DNA from: Candidatus Megaera endosymbiont of Mesostigma viride
GTDB taxonomy: Bacteria; Pseudomonadota; Alphaproteobacteria; Rickettsiales; Rickettsiaceae
NCBI GenBank assembly: GCA_020410825.1
Contig: CP084576.1
Span: forward strand, 372,001-436,000
DNA length: 64,000 bases
Reading direction: 5' to 3'
Of the stretch, positions 54,855-63,972 are shown in pieces. The position numbers and the translations under genes are program-made. Each line of letters opens with the position of its first letter. The stretch's first letter is position 1. A model generated the notes under the pieces. That model made no database searches. It had not been told where the DNA came from and was given only the letters and a program-made list of their open reading frames with translations.

Positions 54855-55733
54855 ATGTTTAATAATAAATTACCCGAGTTTGCGTCTGATTTTGTCTGGA
54901 TTAATGGTAAATTTTTTCACTTAAATGAAGCTTATGTTCATGTGCTTACTCACAGTCTCCATTATGCTGGGGCTGCATGGGAGGGAGAACGGGCTTATAA
55001 CGGAAAAATATTTAAGCTAGAAGAGCATACTAACAGATTATTAAAGTCAGCCGAGTATATGGGACTTACACCCCTTAAATATAGCACCCAAGAAATAAAT
55101 GCTGCTACTTATGAATTACTAGAAAAAAATTCTTTAAAAGATGCTTACATCAGACCGTTAATCTGGCGGGGAGCTGAATCTATGGGAATTTATAATTCTG
55201 AGCTTACAGTAAATATACTAATAGCATTACTCCCTTCTCGATCTGAGTTTTTAAATAACTTAAAATTAAACCTTAGTAGCTGGTGCAAACCAAGCCCAAA
55301 AGCTTTCCCGCCACAAGCAAAATCTTCGACTCATTATGGTATGCCTGTGGTATCCCAGATTACAGCCTCAAATAATGGGTATGACGACTCTTTAGTACTG
55401 GATGAAGAAGGGTACGTTGCCGAATGCAATGTAGCAAATATTTTTTTTGGCAAAGGTAATAAGCTTGTAACACCAATAGCAGATAGGTTCTTAAATGGTA
55501 TTACAAGACAAGCGGTTATAGAAATGGTAAAGAGCTTAGAGTTTGAGGTAATTGAAACTAGAATATCACTTGAAGATATTGGCAAATACGAGTATTCATT
55601 TATAACCGGTACTGCCAGAGAAATAGGAGGAGTTGGTTCTATTGACTTAGGAAAAATAGTGCATTATTTTCCTGATCCGGAACAAAAAATCAATATGTTA
55701 CAATCTGAATTTGCAAAATTAGTGGGTAAGTAG
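54855..55733 (+). CDS. ilvE: Branched-chain amino acid aminotransferase
   Basis: This PLP enzyme of fold class IV transfers the amino group between glutamate and branched-chain keto acids. The 292-aa product has HSLHYAGAAWEGERAYNGK, AYIRPLIWRGAESMG, the PLP Lys in AKSSTHYG, LVLDEEGYVAECNVANIFF and DRFLNGITRQAVIEM. No other branched-chain pathway genes are present; rickettsiae use it to interconvert imported amino acids. Followed by dapA after six bases. Confidence 0.92.
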   Translation: MFNNKLPEFASDFVWINGKFFHLNEAYVHVLTHSLHYAGAAWEGERAYNGKIFKLEEHTNRLLKSAEYMGLTPLKYSTQEINAATYELLEKNSLKDAYIRPLIWRGAESMGIYNSELTVNILIALLPSRSEFLNNLKLNLSSWCKPSPKAFPPQAKSSTHYGMPVVSQITASNNGYDDSLVLDEEGYVAECNVANIFFGKGNKLVTPIADRFLNGITRQAVIEMVKSLEFEVIETRISLEDIGKYEYSFITGTAREIGGVGSIDLGKIVHYFPDPEQKINMLQSEFAKLVGK

Positions 55734-55739
55734 ATAAAT

Positions 55740-56624
55740 ATGGAAAAAAATATATATGAAGGCTTAATTACTGCTTTGATAACACCATTTAAAAATGGAA
55801 AAATCGATAAAACTGCCCTTGCAAAATTAATTGAATTTCAGATATCAGCGGGAGTGAAAGGAATAGTTATTGGAGGTAGTACCGGAGAAGGCACTAGTTT
55901 ACAAGATGAAGATTATTATAATCTGATTAAACTTTCTACTCAAGTAGCAGACAAGAAAATAAATATAATTGCCGGTCTTTCATCTGTTTCAACTGAATAT
56001 GCTGTAAATAAAGCTAAAATCCTAAATCAATCAGGTATTAATGGTATAATGTGTACTGTTCCTCATTATATAAGGCCAGAACAAGAAGGAATTGTAAATC
56101 ATTTTCAGCTATTGCATGATAATACTGATTTACCCCTTATATTATATATTCACTTTGGTAGAACAGGAATTGATTTAGCAGATAATACCATTTTAAAGCT
56201 GGCAGAATGTAAGCGGATAGTTGCTATTAAAGATGCTGGTGCAGATATTATGCGACCTCTGAGGTTATCTAGGAAATTACCTTCTTATTTTTCTATGATG
56301 AGCGGTAACGATGAAAATTGTATAGCTTATAGTTCCCATGGAGGTAAGGGATGTATATCGGTTATTTCTAATATATTGCCAAATGAGTGTCAGCAATTAC
56401 AAAATTATTTAAAAGGTGGCAATTATTTGGAAGCTTTGAAATTGCAGCAAACATTATTCCCAATCTATGAAGCTATGTTTGCAGAAAGTAATCCAATTGG
56501 TATTAAATATGCAGCACAATTATTAGATTTGTGCTCTGAAGAGATAAAATTACCTTTAACTACAGCCAGGTTAAAAACTAAAGAATCGATCAAGAAAATC
56601 TTAATAGAATTTGGAAAAATTTGA
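55740..56624 (+). CDS. dapA: 4-hydroxy-tetrahydrodipicolinate synthase
   Basis: DapA condenses pyruvate with aspartate semialdehyde on the way to diaminopimelate for peptidoglycan. The 294-aa (beta/alpha)8 protein has TALITPFKNGKID, GGSTGEGTSLQDEDYY, VPHYIRPEQEG, and the Schiff-base Lys in VAIKDAGADI. The usual YNVPxRTG motif reads YIHFGRTG here, keeping Tyr and RTG but losing Asn and Pro, an unusual change. The stop overlaps the smpB start (TGATG). Confidence 0.9.
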   Translation: MEKNIYEGLITALITPFKNGKIDKTALAKLIEFQISAGVKGIVIGGSTGEGTSLQDEDYYNLIKLSTQVADKKINIIAGLSSVSTEYAVNKAKILNQSGINGIMCTVPHYIRPEQEGIVNHFQLLHDNTDLPLILYIHFGRTGIDLADNTILKLAECKRIVAIKDAGADIMRPLRLSRKLPSYFSMMSGNDENCIAYSSHGGKGCISVISNILPNECQQLQNYLKGGNYLEALKLQQTLFPIYEAMFAESNPIGIKYAAQLLDLCSEEIKLPLTTARLKTKESIKKILIEFGKI

Positions 56625-57094
56625 TGTCTGATTATAAGAAAATTATTGCTCAGAATAAAAAAGCTAGTTTTGAATATTTTATTGAAGAAAGGTTTGAAGC
56701 AGGCATCATTTTAACTGGTAGTGAGGTAAAATCAATTAGAAACGGTAAAGTTACTATCGCAGATACCCATGCTGCTATGAATAAAAATGAGTTATTTTTG
56801 TATAATTGTCATATCGCTGAATATGAACAAGCAGGACGCTTTAATCATTCAACTAAGAGAACAAGAAAATTACTGCTCAAAAAAAAGGAACTACAAAAAA
56901 TTATTGGTAAAATAAAATTAAAAGGCTACACTTTAATTGCTCTTTCTATGTATTTTAATAAAAAAAATCTTGTAAAAATAGATCTTGGATTATCTAAAGG
57001 CAAAAAGCAGCATGATAAACGACAAGCAATCAAAGACAAAGACTGGGAAAGAGAGCAGGGTAGAGTTTTAAGAGATAAAAAAGGTTTAAGGTAA
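56624..57094 (+). CDS. smpB: SsrA-binding protein SmpB
   Basis: SmpB delivers tmRNA to stalled ribosomes. The start is ATG 56624, whose A is the last base of the dapA stop; a TTG just before is only in frame by chance. The 156-aa protein has NKKASFEYFIEERFEAGIIL, LTGSEVKSIRNGKVTI, HIAEYEQAG, RTRKLLLKKKELQKIIG and the basic tail with KQHDKRQAIKDKDWEREQGR. The tmRNA gene is not in the window. Confidence 0.96.
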   Translation: MSDYKKIIAQNKKASFEYFIEERFEAGIILTGSEVKSIRNGKVTIADTHAAMNKNELFLYNCHIAEYEQAGRFNHSTKRTRKLLLKKKELQKIIGKIKLKGYTLIALSMYFNKKNLVKIDLGLSKGKKQHDKRQAIKDKDWEREQGRVLRDKKGLR

Positions 57095-58018
57095 ATGAAT
57101 ATTAGTCCTGATTATTTAATTGAGAGAAAAAGAAATAAAGCACAAATTGCCAGATGGAAAATATTATCCCTGATCCTTTTCTTGGCTATTGCATTTATAT
57201 CTGGAAATAGAATATTTGGCAGTAAAGACGTATCTTTAAGCTCTAGCGGTATAAAAAGCGATTATATTGCCAGTATTTTGCTGGAAGAAATTATATACGA
57301 TAATTTAGCAAGAGTAAGAAAACTTGAAAAACTTGCTGAAGATAAGCATGTAAAAGCAGTAATAATTCATATTAACTCGCCTGGGGGTAGTGTTGTGGGG
57401 TCAGAAATGTTATATGATGCTTTTAGGAAGATTGCTAAAAATAAGCCGGTAGTAGTCGTCATGGATTCGGTAGCGGCATCCGGTGGCTATTTGATAGCAC
57501 TCGGAGCTGATTATATAATAGCGCATAACGGGACGATTACAGGATCGATAGGTGTTTTAATGGAAATGGCAGAAATTACAGAATTGGCGGAAAGAATAGG
57601 GATAAAGTTCAATAATTTTAAGTCTAGTGACTTAAAAGGAAATCCTAGTTTTACGGAAAAATTAACACCAGAAGCGGAGAAGGCAGTTATGGACAACATA
57701 TTTGATGTATATGATTATTTTACTGAACTAGTAGCTAAAAGACGTAATTTAGACCTTGATTTCGTAAAAAAAATTGCAGATGGTAGAATTTATTCTGCTA
57801 AGTTAGCTTTGAAGTATAAATTGATCGATGAAATAGGAAATGAAGATTCAGCAGTAAAATGGCTCGAGGAGCAAAGGGGAATAGCAAAAGACTTAAAAAT
57901 TTCTGAAATAAAATTAAACCCTCGGGATAAATTTATAGATATGTTTTTTGATGATCTAGATAATGCAATTAGAGGATTGTTTTCTGGAAAAATCTTAGGT
58001 ATTAAATCGATTCTATAA
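57095..58018 (+). CDS. sppA: Signal peptide peptidase SppA, S49 family
   Basis: SppA degrades signal peptides in the inner membrane. The 307-aa product is the short (36K) type with one helix (about residues 24-40). INSPGGSVVGSE and MDSVAASGGYLIALGADYI hold the catalytic Ser, and GRIYSAKLALKYKLIDEIG the general-base Lys. It starts directly after smpB. The order dapA-smpB-sppA has minimal gaps and is likely one transcript. Confidence 0.92.
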   Translation: MNISPDYLIERKRNKAQIARWKILSLILFLAIAFISGNRIFGSKDVSLSSSGIKSDYIASILLEEIIYDNLARVRKLEKLAEDKHVKAVIIHINSPGGSVVGSEMLYDAFRKIAKNKPVVVVMDSVAASGGYLIALGADYIIAHNGTITGSIGVLMEMAEITELAERIGIKFNNFKSSDLKGNPSFTEKLTPEAEKAVMDNIFDVYDYFTELVAKRRNLDLDFVKKIADGRIYSAKLALKYKLIDEIGNEDSAVKWLEEQRGIAKDLKISEIKLNPRDKFIDMFFDDLDNAIRGLFSGKILGIKSIL

Positions 58019-58038
58019 ATTTCAACTCTTGGAAAATT

Positions 58039-58287
58039 ATGGCTACAAAAAAAACTTTAATAGAAAAGATTAGAAACAAACTTACTTATTTGTCAGAAGA
58101 AGATGCTTATATAGCCGTTGATTCTGTTCTTGAATATATAAAAGATGAATTAAGTAAAAAGAATCGCATTGAAATTCGAGGGCTAGGCAGCATGTCAATA
58201 AGGGAAAAAAGGTACACCGGTCAGGAAAGGAAATATAATACAATTTATTTTCGAATGTCCAAAAATGTTCAAGACTCTCTAAAGTAA
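58039..58287 (+). CDS. Small HU/IHF-like protein lacking the canonical DNA arm
   Basis: The 82-aa protein resembles IHF-beta in its first two thirds (LIEKIRNKLTYLSEEDAYIA, then NRIEIRGLGSMSI). Where IHF/HU have the RNPxTG arm with its intercalating Pro, this has RYTGQERKYNTIYFRMS, shorter and without that Pro. The family ending FKPGKELRE is replaced by FRMSKNVQDSLK. It may bind DNA without strong kinking. HU at 25163 keeps the normal arm. It follows sppA by 20 bases. Confidence 0.8.
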   Translation: MATKKTLIEKIRNKLTYLSEEDAYIAVDSVLEYIKDELSKKNRIEIRGLGSMSIREKRYTGQERKYNTIYFRMSKNVQDSLK

Positions 58288-58310
58288 ATAATTATTAGGT
58301 CATTTACTTT
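58281..58310 (+). terminator. Weak hairpin after the IHF-like gene
   Basis: AAAGTAAAT (58281-58289, overlapping the stop) can pair with ATTTACTTT (58302-58310) around a 12-nt loop. The stem is AT-rich and only a loose T-rich stretch follows, so it is at best a weak terminator before mutS. Confidence 0.3.
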
Positions 58311-58405
58311 AGCATTTTATTAATGGTAAAATTTGATTTTATTGCTATTGTAGCGCCAAGTTAAAGCCAAATTTATCAGTTTTAGCAAATTGCAAAGTTT
58401 ATACT

Positions 58406-61087
58406 ATGGATATTACAGAATTCCAGAAAAAATATAATTACGCTGCTGCTACGCAGGTTATGCAGCAATACCTGGACATAAAATTTGCCAATCTTGAATG
58501 TATGTTGTTATTTCGTATGGGTGATTTTTATGAATTATTCTACGAAGATGCTACAGTAGCTGCTAAGATTCTTGGGCTAGCTCTTACTAGAAGAGGTAAA
58601 ACTGGCGACGATGAAATACCAATGTGCGGTGTGCCTTTTCATGCTCTTGAGAATTACCTGAACAAGCTGCTTGAGGAAGGCTTTAAAGTAGCTATTTGCG
58701 AACAAATGGAAACTCCTGAAGAAGCACGAAAACGTGGAGGATATAAAGCTGTTGTTAGACGTGAGGTTAGCAGGATCATAACTCCTGGTACGTTAATTGA
58801 GGAATCGCTATTAGACAGTAATAAGCCGAATTACCTGGCAAGCATTGTAATAGAAAAAAATAATAGTGCTATTTGCTATCTTGACCTATCGACTTCTAAA
58901 ATTTTTGTTGTAGATATTCCGCCTGATCAAATAATCAATGAAATTACCAGAATAAAACCTAGCGAGGTTCTACTTAGTGATAAATCCCGGTCAGAAATTT
59001 TAAGCTCAAACATCGAAACAGCTTTGAATATTCGTATTTCTTTCCAAGTAGATAGTTTTTTTGCTGAGAAAAAATGTAGAAAAATCATAGAGGGTTATTA
59101 CAATATTGCTTCAGCTGAAGCAATTGGTGAGCTTAATAATAACCAGATAAGTGCAATAGGTAGTGTTCTTGAGTATATATCTTTAACTCAAAAAAGTAAT
59201 TTACCAAAATTACCTTTCCCCAAAATATTGAATTCTCAAAAATTCATGATTATTGATTCTGGAACACGTCGTAACCTAGAAATTACTTCTTCCTTAAGCG
59301 GCGGTATTAAAGGTAGCCTGTTCCATACTATTAATCATACTCTTACTAAAGGGGGAGCAAGGTTATTATATGAATATTTAAGTTCTCCTCTGCTTGAAAT
59401 AAAAAAAATTAACGCAAGGCTAGCCGTAACTGAATTTTTTTTTAAAAATATCCAATTAACTCATAATATCAGAAAAATATTGCCTAAAACTTCTGATGTA
59501 GAACGTTCCCTTACTCGGATTCAGATGCAAAGAAGCTCGCCAAAAGATTTACTTAGCATAAGGGATACAATTTTAATAGCTGAAGAAATAAGGGCCAGTT
59601 TTGTAGTAAATAATGGTTTTAATTTACCGGAAAATATAGAAAAAATAGTTGCTCCATTGCTAGGAAATTCAGAAACTGCCGATTTAATTAGTGAGTCCAT
59701 AAGGGATGATGCTCCAAATATTATCAGCGAAGGAGATATAATAAAACCAACTTTTCATGCTAAAATCAAGGAGTTACAGGATTTAATTAGCAATGGTAGG
59801 GTACATATTGATAAGTTAAGAGATAAATATAGACAAGAAACCGGCATAGAGAGCCTAAAGATTTCAAATAATAATGTTGTAGGGTTATTTATCGACATTA
59901 CAGCAAGACATAGCGGTAAAATTACGGATAAAAAATTTATTCATAGGCAGACAACAGCTAATTCTATTCGTTATACTACTGAAGAATTACAAGAACTTGA
60001 AAGCAAAATGCTTAATGCAAAAGCAATGTTAGTTGGGCTCGAGAAAGAAATTTATAGCGATATATGTAAAGCAGTTATTGCCAATAACTCACAATTGATT
60101 TTATTAGCAACGGCCCTAAATAGGTTAGACGTATTTTTAAATTTTGCTTATATAGCAGAGGAATTTGAATATTGCCTCCCTATTTTGACTACTGAAACAA
60201 ATTTTGAAGTCCGAGGCGGTAGGCATCCTGTGGTCGAAAGGTTTTTAAAATCTAATAACGAATCATTTACCAAAAATGACTGCAACTTAAATGAAAATGA
60301 GAGAATTTGGTTAATTACCGGGCCCAATATGGCTGGAAAGAGTACCTTTTTGCGTCAAAATGCTATTATAGCAATCTTAGCGCACATAGGAAGCTTTGTA
60401 CCAGCAGTTAGTGCTACAATAGGAGTAGTAGATAAAATATTTAGCAGAGTTGGAGCAGGGGATGATTTAACAAAAGGGCAATCTACTTTTATGGTGGAGA
60501 TGCTTGAAACCTCGGCGATATTATCGCAAAGTACAAATAAGTCTCTGGTAATTTTAGATGAAGTAGGGAGGGGAACCTCTACTTATGACGGTGTGGCTAT
60601 AGCATGGTCAGTACTTGAATATATTCATGATAAAATTAAAGCGCGGTGTCTATTTGCTACTCATTATCACGAATTAACGAGTTTAAGCGATATATTTCCT
60701 GCTCTTGTTAATTATACTATTTCCATCAGCGATAATGATGGAAAAATACTATTTCTCCATAAAATTATCAAAGGTTTTGCGGATCGTTCTTATGGTGTGC
60801 ATGTTGCACAAATGGCCGGACTTCCAACTTCGGTAATTAGGCGAGCTAATCAATTGCTTTTGAGGTTTGAAAAAGAAGCAAAAAAATCTAACAAAGAAGC
60901 TTGTAGAGGAGAATCACAAAATTTAAACCTATTCGAGTTAGAAAATAAAGAAATCGATAAATATAAGGAAATATATGATTTCTGCGGTCAAATAGATCCT
61001 AATGAATTATCACCAAAAGAAGCTTTAGATATTTTATATAAATTAAAAAATTTACTCATTAAAAACCAAGCTCCTACTTTTCCATAA
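58406..61087 (+). CDS. mutS: DNA mismatch repair protein MutS
   Basis: MutS recognises mismatches and starts repair with MutL. The 893-aa protein begins with the mismatch-binding domain (FRMGDFYELFYEDA with the conserved Phe-x-Glu region) and has the core lever and clamp, then the ATPase: TGPNMAGKSTFLRQN (Walker A), LVILDEVGRGTSTYDG (Walker B and signature), and ATHYHELTSL. The C-terminal helix-turn-helix carries RANQLLLRFE. It converges with ppdK, six bases between stops. Confidence 0.97.
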   Translation: MDITEFQKKYNYAAATQVMQQYLDIKFANLECMLLFRMGDFYELFYEDATVAAKILGLALTRRGKTGDDEIPMCGVPFHALENYLNKLLEEGFKVAICEQMETPEEARKRGGYKAVVRREVSRIITPGTLIEESLLDSNKPNYLASIVIEKNNSAICYLDLSTSKIFVVDIPPDQIINEITRIKPSEVLLSDKSRSEILSSNIETALNIRISFQVDSFFAEKKCRKIIEGYYNIASAEAIGELNNNQISAIGSVLEYISLTQKSNLPKLPFPKILNSQKFMIIDSGTRRNLEITSSLSGGIKGSLFHTINHTLTKGGARLLYEYLSSPLLEIKKINARLAVTEFFFKNIQLTHNIRKILPKTSDVERSLTRIQMQRSSPKDLLSIRDTILIAEEIRASFVVNNGFNLPENIEKIVAPLLGNSETADLISESIRDDAPNIISEGDIIKPTFHAKIKELQDLISNGRVHIDKLRDKYRQETGIESLKISNNNVVGLFIDITARHSGKITDKKFIHRQTTANSIRYTTEELQELESKMLNAKAMLVGLEKEIYSDICKAVIANNSQLILLATALNRLDVFLNFAYIAEEFEYCLPILTTETNFEVRGGRHPVVERFLKSNNESFTKNDCNLNENERIWLITGPNMAGKSTFLRQNAIIAILAHIGSFVPAVSATIGVVDKIFSRVGAGDDLTKGQSTFMVEMLETSAILSQSTNKSLVILDEVGRGTSTYDGVAIAWSVLEYIHDKIKARCLFATHYHELTSLSDIFPALVNYTISISDNDGKILFLHKIIKGFADRSYGVHVAQMAGLPTSVIRRANQLLLRFEKEAKKSNKEACRGESQNLNLFELENKEIDKYKEIYDFCGQIDPNELSPKEALDILYKLKNLLIKNQAPTFP

Positions 61088-61093
61088 AGAAGG

Positions 61094-63751
61094 TTACTGA
61101 TTAATGATTTTACTTCTAGCAGCAGCAACTCTTGCAATCGGCACTCTAAAAGGAGAACAGGATATATAATCAACCCCGGCTTTATGGAAAAAATCAATTG
61201 ATTGTGGATCACCGGCATGCTCACCACAAACACCGAAGCTTAAGGTATTATTTGTTTTTTTACCTTTTTCAATTGCAGTGTGGACCAAAAATCCTACCCC
61301 TTCTTCATCTATGGTGATAAAGGGATCATGATTAAAAATTTTCTGCTCTATATAATCACCCAAAAATGAGCCTGTATCATCCCGTGAAATACCAAGAGTA
61401 GTTTGGGTTAGGTCATTTGTGCCGAAACTGAAATAATCAACTAATGGTGAAATTTTATCGGCGGTAAGAGCAGCTCTTGGTAGCTCAATCATTGTTCCAA
61501 TTTTTATACTAAATTTATGAGAGTATTTTTTTTCTATCTCATTGATGGTTTTGCTTATTAGTTTTTTAATAATCTCTAATTCTTTAAAGTTACTTATCAA
61601 AGGAATCATCAATTCAAGATTAGACCTTAATCCTTGCTCAGAGTAGACTTGCCACATTGCCTCTAATATAGCTTCTACTTGCATGCTGTATATCTCAGGG
61701 TAGGTGATACCAAGTCTACAACCTCTATGCCCCAGCATCGGATTAATTTCATGCAATACGTGTAAACGGTGATCAATAACTGACTTAGATACCTCCAAGA
61801 TTCTTGCCAAATTTTCCTTATCTTGATCTATGGTCGGTAAGAATTCATGTAATGGCGGGTCAAGCAATCTGATATTGAGAGGCATATTGCCTAAAATTGA
61901 AAATAATTCTTTAAAATCAGCTGTTTGCAAAGGTTTTAATTTAGCAATTGCTTTCATTCTATGCTCATAATCCTGAGCAATTATCATCTCCCTAACCAAA
62001 GGAATTTTTTCTGCATCAAAAAACATATGTTCGGTTCTACAAAGGCCGATTCCTACTGCGCCAAATTTAATAGCCATGCTTGCATCAATAACTGTTTCTG
62101 CGTTAGCTCTTACCTGTAGGTTTTTTATTGAATCTGCCCATTTTAAAATAGTCTCAAACTCAGGAGAGAACTGTGGTTCAATAAGGTTAACAGTACCGAC
62201 CATAATTTTACCGGTAGAACCGTCTAAAGTTATGACTTCACCTTGGTGGATTTTCTTTCCGCTACTGGTAATGAAGTACTTCTCTTTTTCGTTTACCGTA
62301 AGGCCTTTTACCCCGCAAACACATGGTCTGCCCATGCCCCGGGCTACTACTGCTGCATGAGATGTCATCCCGCCACGAGCGGTAATAATGCCTTTTGCCA
62401 CATGCATACCTTTTATATCTTCCGGGCTGGTATCGTTCCTAACTAAAATCACTTTGTGATGATGGGCCAGTTCTTCAGCATCATAAGGAGAAAAAACTGC
62501 TATACCTGTTGCTGCGCCTGGAGAAGCTGCTAGGCCTTGAGCAATAATTTCCGGTTTAGCAGAATAGTCAATACCAGTATGGAGGAGCTGGTTTAGTGAT
62601 TCTGGTTCTATGCGAAGGAGGGCGGCTTCTTTTGTTAAAATTCCTTCATTTACCATATCAACAGCAATTTTAACAGCTGCGGCTGCAGATCTTTTACCTT
62701 TTCTGGTTTGCAAAATATAAAGTTTTCCTTCTTCTATAGTAAATTCAATATCTTGCATGTCACCATAATGGCTTTCAAGTTTAGCACAAATTGATAGTAA
62801 TTCTTCGTAAGCTTTTGGCATTAATTCATGCATGGAAGTTCCATCTTTTTCCTCTTTAGCCAATATTGGCTGGGGGGTTCGAGTGCCAGCTACAACATCT
62901 TCCCCTTGGGCATTTATCAAAAATTCACCGAATATTTTTCTCTCCCCATTAGCAGGCGATCTGGTGAATACTACACCGGTAGCAGAGTTATTTCCTTTAT
63001 TACCAAAAACCATTGATTGAATATTAACGGCTGTACCTAAAACTTCTTGCTCGCTAATATTATTAATTTTTCTGTAATGTATGGCTCTTGGACTCATCCA
63101 TGATTTCAAAACAGCTTCAATAGCCTTTATAAGTTGCTCGGTTAAATTGCTATCTAATTCTTTTCCGGTTAACCTATGAACGTTCTTTTTATAATCTTGA
63201 ATTACCGCTTTCAGTATTTCCGTAGTTACTTCAGAATCATTGTTGATGTTATGGTTAATTTTATGATTATCGTAGGTATCTTCAAAAATATAAGCAGGGA
63301 TTTCCAGTACCACAGATCCGTACATTTGAATAAATCTTCGATAGCTATCGTAAGCAAATCGAGGGTTAGAGGTTATCTTCGCAAGGCTTTCTGCTACTTC
63401 ATCATTCATTCCCAAATTTAAAATTGTATCCATCATACCTGGCATGGAAATTTTAGCTCCAGAACGGACAGAAACTAATAAAGGGTTTTCTTTAGAACCA
63501 AAAACTTTTCCCGTCTCTTTTTCTAACTTATGAATTGCTTGCAGAAGCTCTGCTTCAAAATCAGCCGTTAGTTTATTTCCATGAGAGTAGTAATAAGAAC
63601 ACAGGTCAGTTGCAATCGTAAAGCCTGGAGGAATCGGAAGACCAAGATTCGACATTTCGGCAAGGTTAGCTCCTTTGCCGCCAAGCTTATCTTTCATGCT
63701 GGCATCTCCCTCATTATTTCCAGGGCCAAAATGATATATAAGCTTATTCAT
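61094..63751 (-). CDS. ppdK: Pyruvate, phosphate dikinase
   Basis: PPDK interconverts pyruvate, ATP and phosphate with PEP, AMP and pyrophosphate; rickettsiae lack sugar glycolysis and use it for PEP. The 885-aa protein has the ATP-grasp domain (GGKGANLAEMSNLGLPIPPG, SVRSGAKISMPGMMDTILN), the phospho-His domain GGMTSHAAVVARGMGRPCV and the PEP/pyruvate barrel (GLCRTEHMFF, SFGTNDLTQTTLG, and Cys in SFGVCGEHAGDP). ppa at 7015 removes pyrophosphate, which pulls the reverse reaction. Confidence 0.97.
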   Translation of the reverse strand: MNKLIYHFGPGNNEGDASMKDKLGGKGANLAEMSNLGLPIPPGFTIATDLCSYYYSHGNKLTADFEAELLQAIHKLEKETGKVFGSKENPLLVSVRSGAKISMPGMMDTILNLGMNDEVAESLAKITSNPRFAYDSYRRFIQMYGSVVLEIPAYIFEDTYDNHKINHNINNDSEVTTEILKAVIQDYKKNVHRLTGKELDSNLTEQLIKAIEAVLKSWMSPRAIHYRKINNISEQEVLGTAVNIQSMVFGNKGNNSATGVVFTRSPANGERKIFGEFLINAQGEDVVAGTRTPQPILAKEEKDGTSMHELMPKAYEELLSICAKLESHYGDMQDIEFTIEEGKLYILQTRKGKRSAAAAVKIAVDMVNEGILTKEAALLRIEPESLNQLLHTGIDYSAKPEIIAQGLAASPGAATGIAVFSPYDAEELAHHHKVILVRNDTSPEDIKGMHVAKGIITARGGMTSHAAVVARGMGRPCVCGVKGLTVNEKEKYFITSSGKKIHQGEVITLDGSTGKIMVGTVNLIEPQFSPEFETILKWADSIKNLQVRANAETVIDASMAIKFGAVGIGLCRTEHMFFDAEKIPLVREMIIAQDYEHRMKAIAKLKPLQTADFKELFSILGNMPLNIRLLDPPLHEFLPTIDQDKENLARILEVSKSVIDHRLHVLHEINPMLGHRGCRLGITYPEIYSMQVEAILEAMWQVYSEQGLRSNLELMIPLISNFKELEIIKKLISKTINEIEKKYSHKFSIKIGTMIELPRAALTADKISPLVDYFSFGTNDLTQTTLGISRDDTGSFLGDYIEQKIFNHDPFITIDEEGVGFLVHTAIEKGKKTNNTLSFGVCGEHAGDPQSIDFFHKAGVDYISCSPFRVPIARVAAARSKIINQ

Positions 63752-63874
63752 AAGAAATTTTCTAAATTGAAATGTGGATAATTAACCCTAAGAGTTATAT
63801 AGCTTAGCTGCTATTTTTTTTCAAGCACTATCAAGTTTTTTAGAAGTAAGTTGTGTAAAGGATAAAAAAATTAT

Positions 63875-63904
63875 TTGACTTATGGTTCACAAACTAAGTA
63901 TAGT
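63875..63904 (+). promoter_or_regulatory. Promoter with overlapping dyad before the last gene
   Basis: TTGACT (63875-63880) and TATAGT (63899-63904) are 18 bases apart, a good sigma-70 match. The -10 box is one arm of an inverted repeat TATAGT/ACTATA (63899-63904 and 63910-63915), which would sit at the transcription start and could be an operator. The expected start lies near 63911. Confidence 0.5.
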
Positions 63905-63972
63905 TACCAACTATAGATTGCTAATTTTATAGTTCCCCTGATTTTTATTAACAATAAATTATAGGTATTTTT

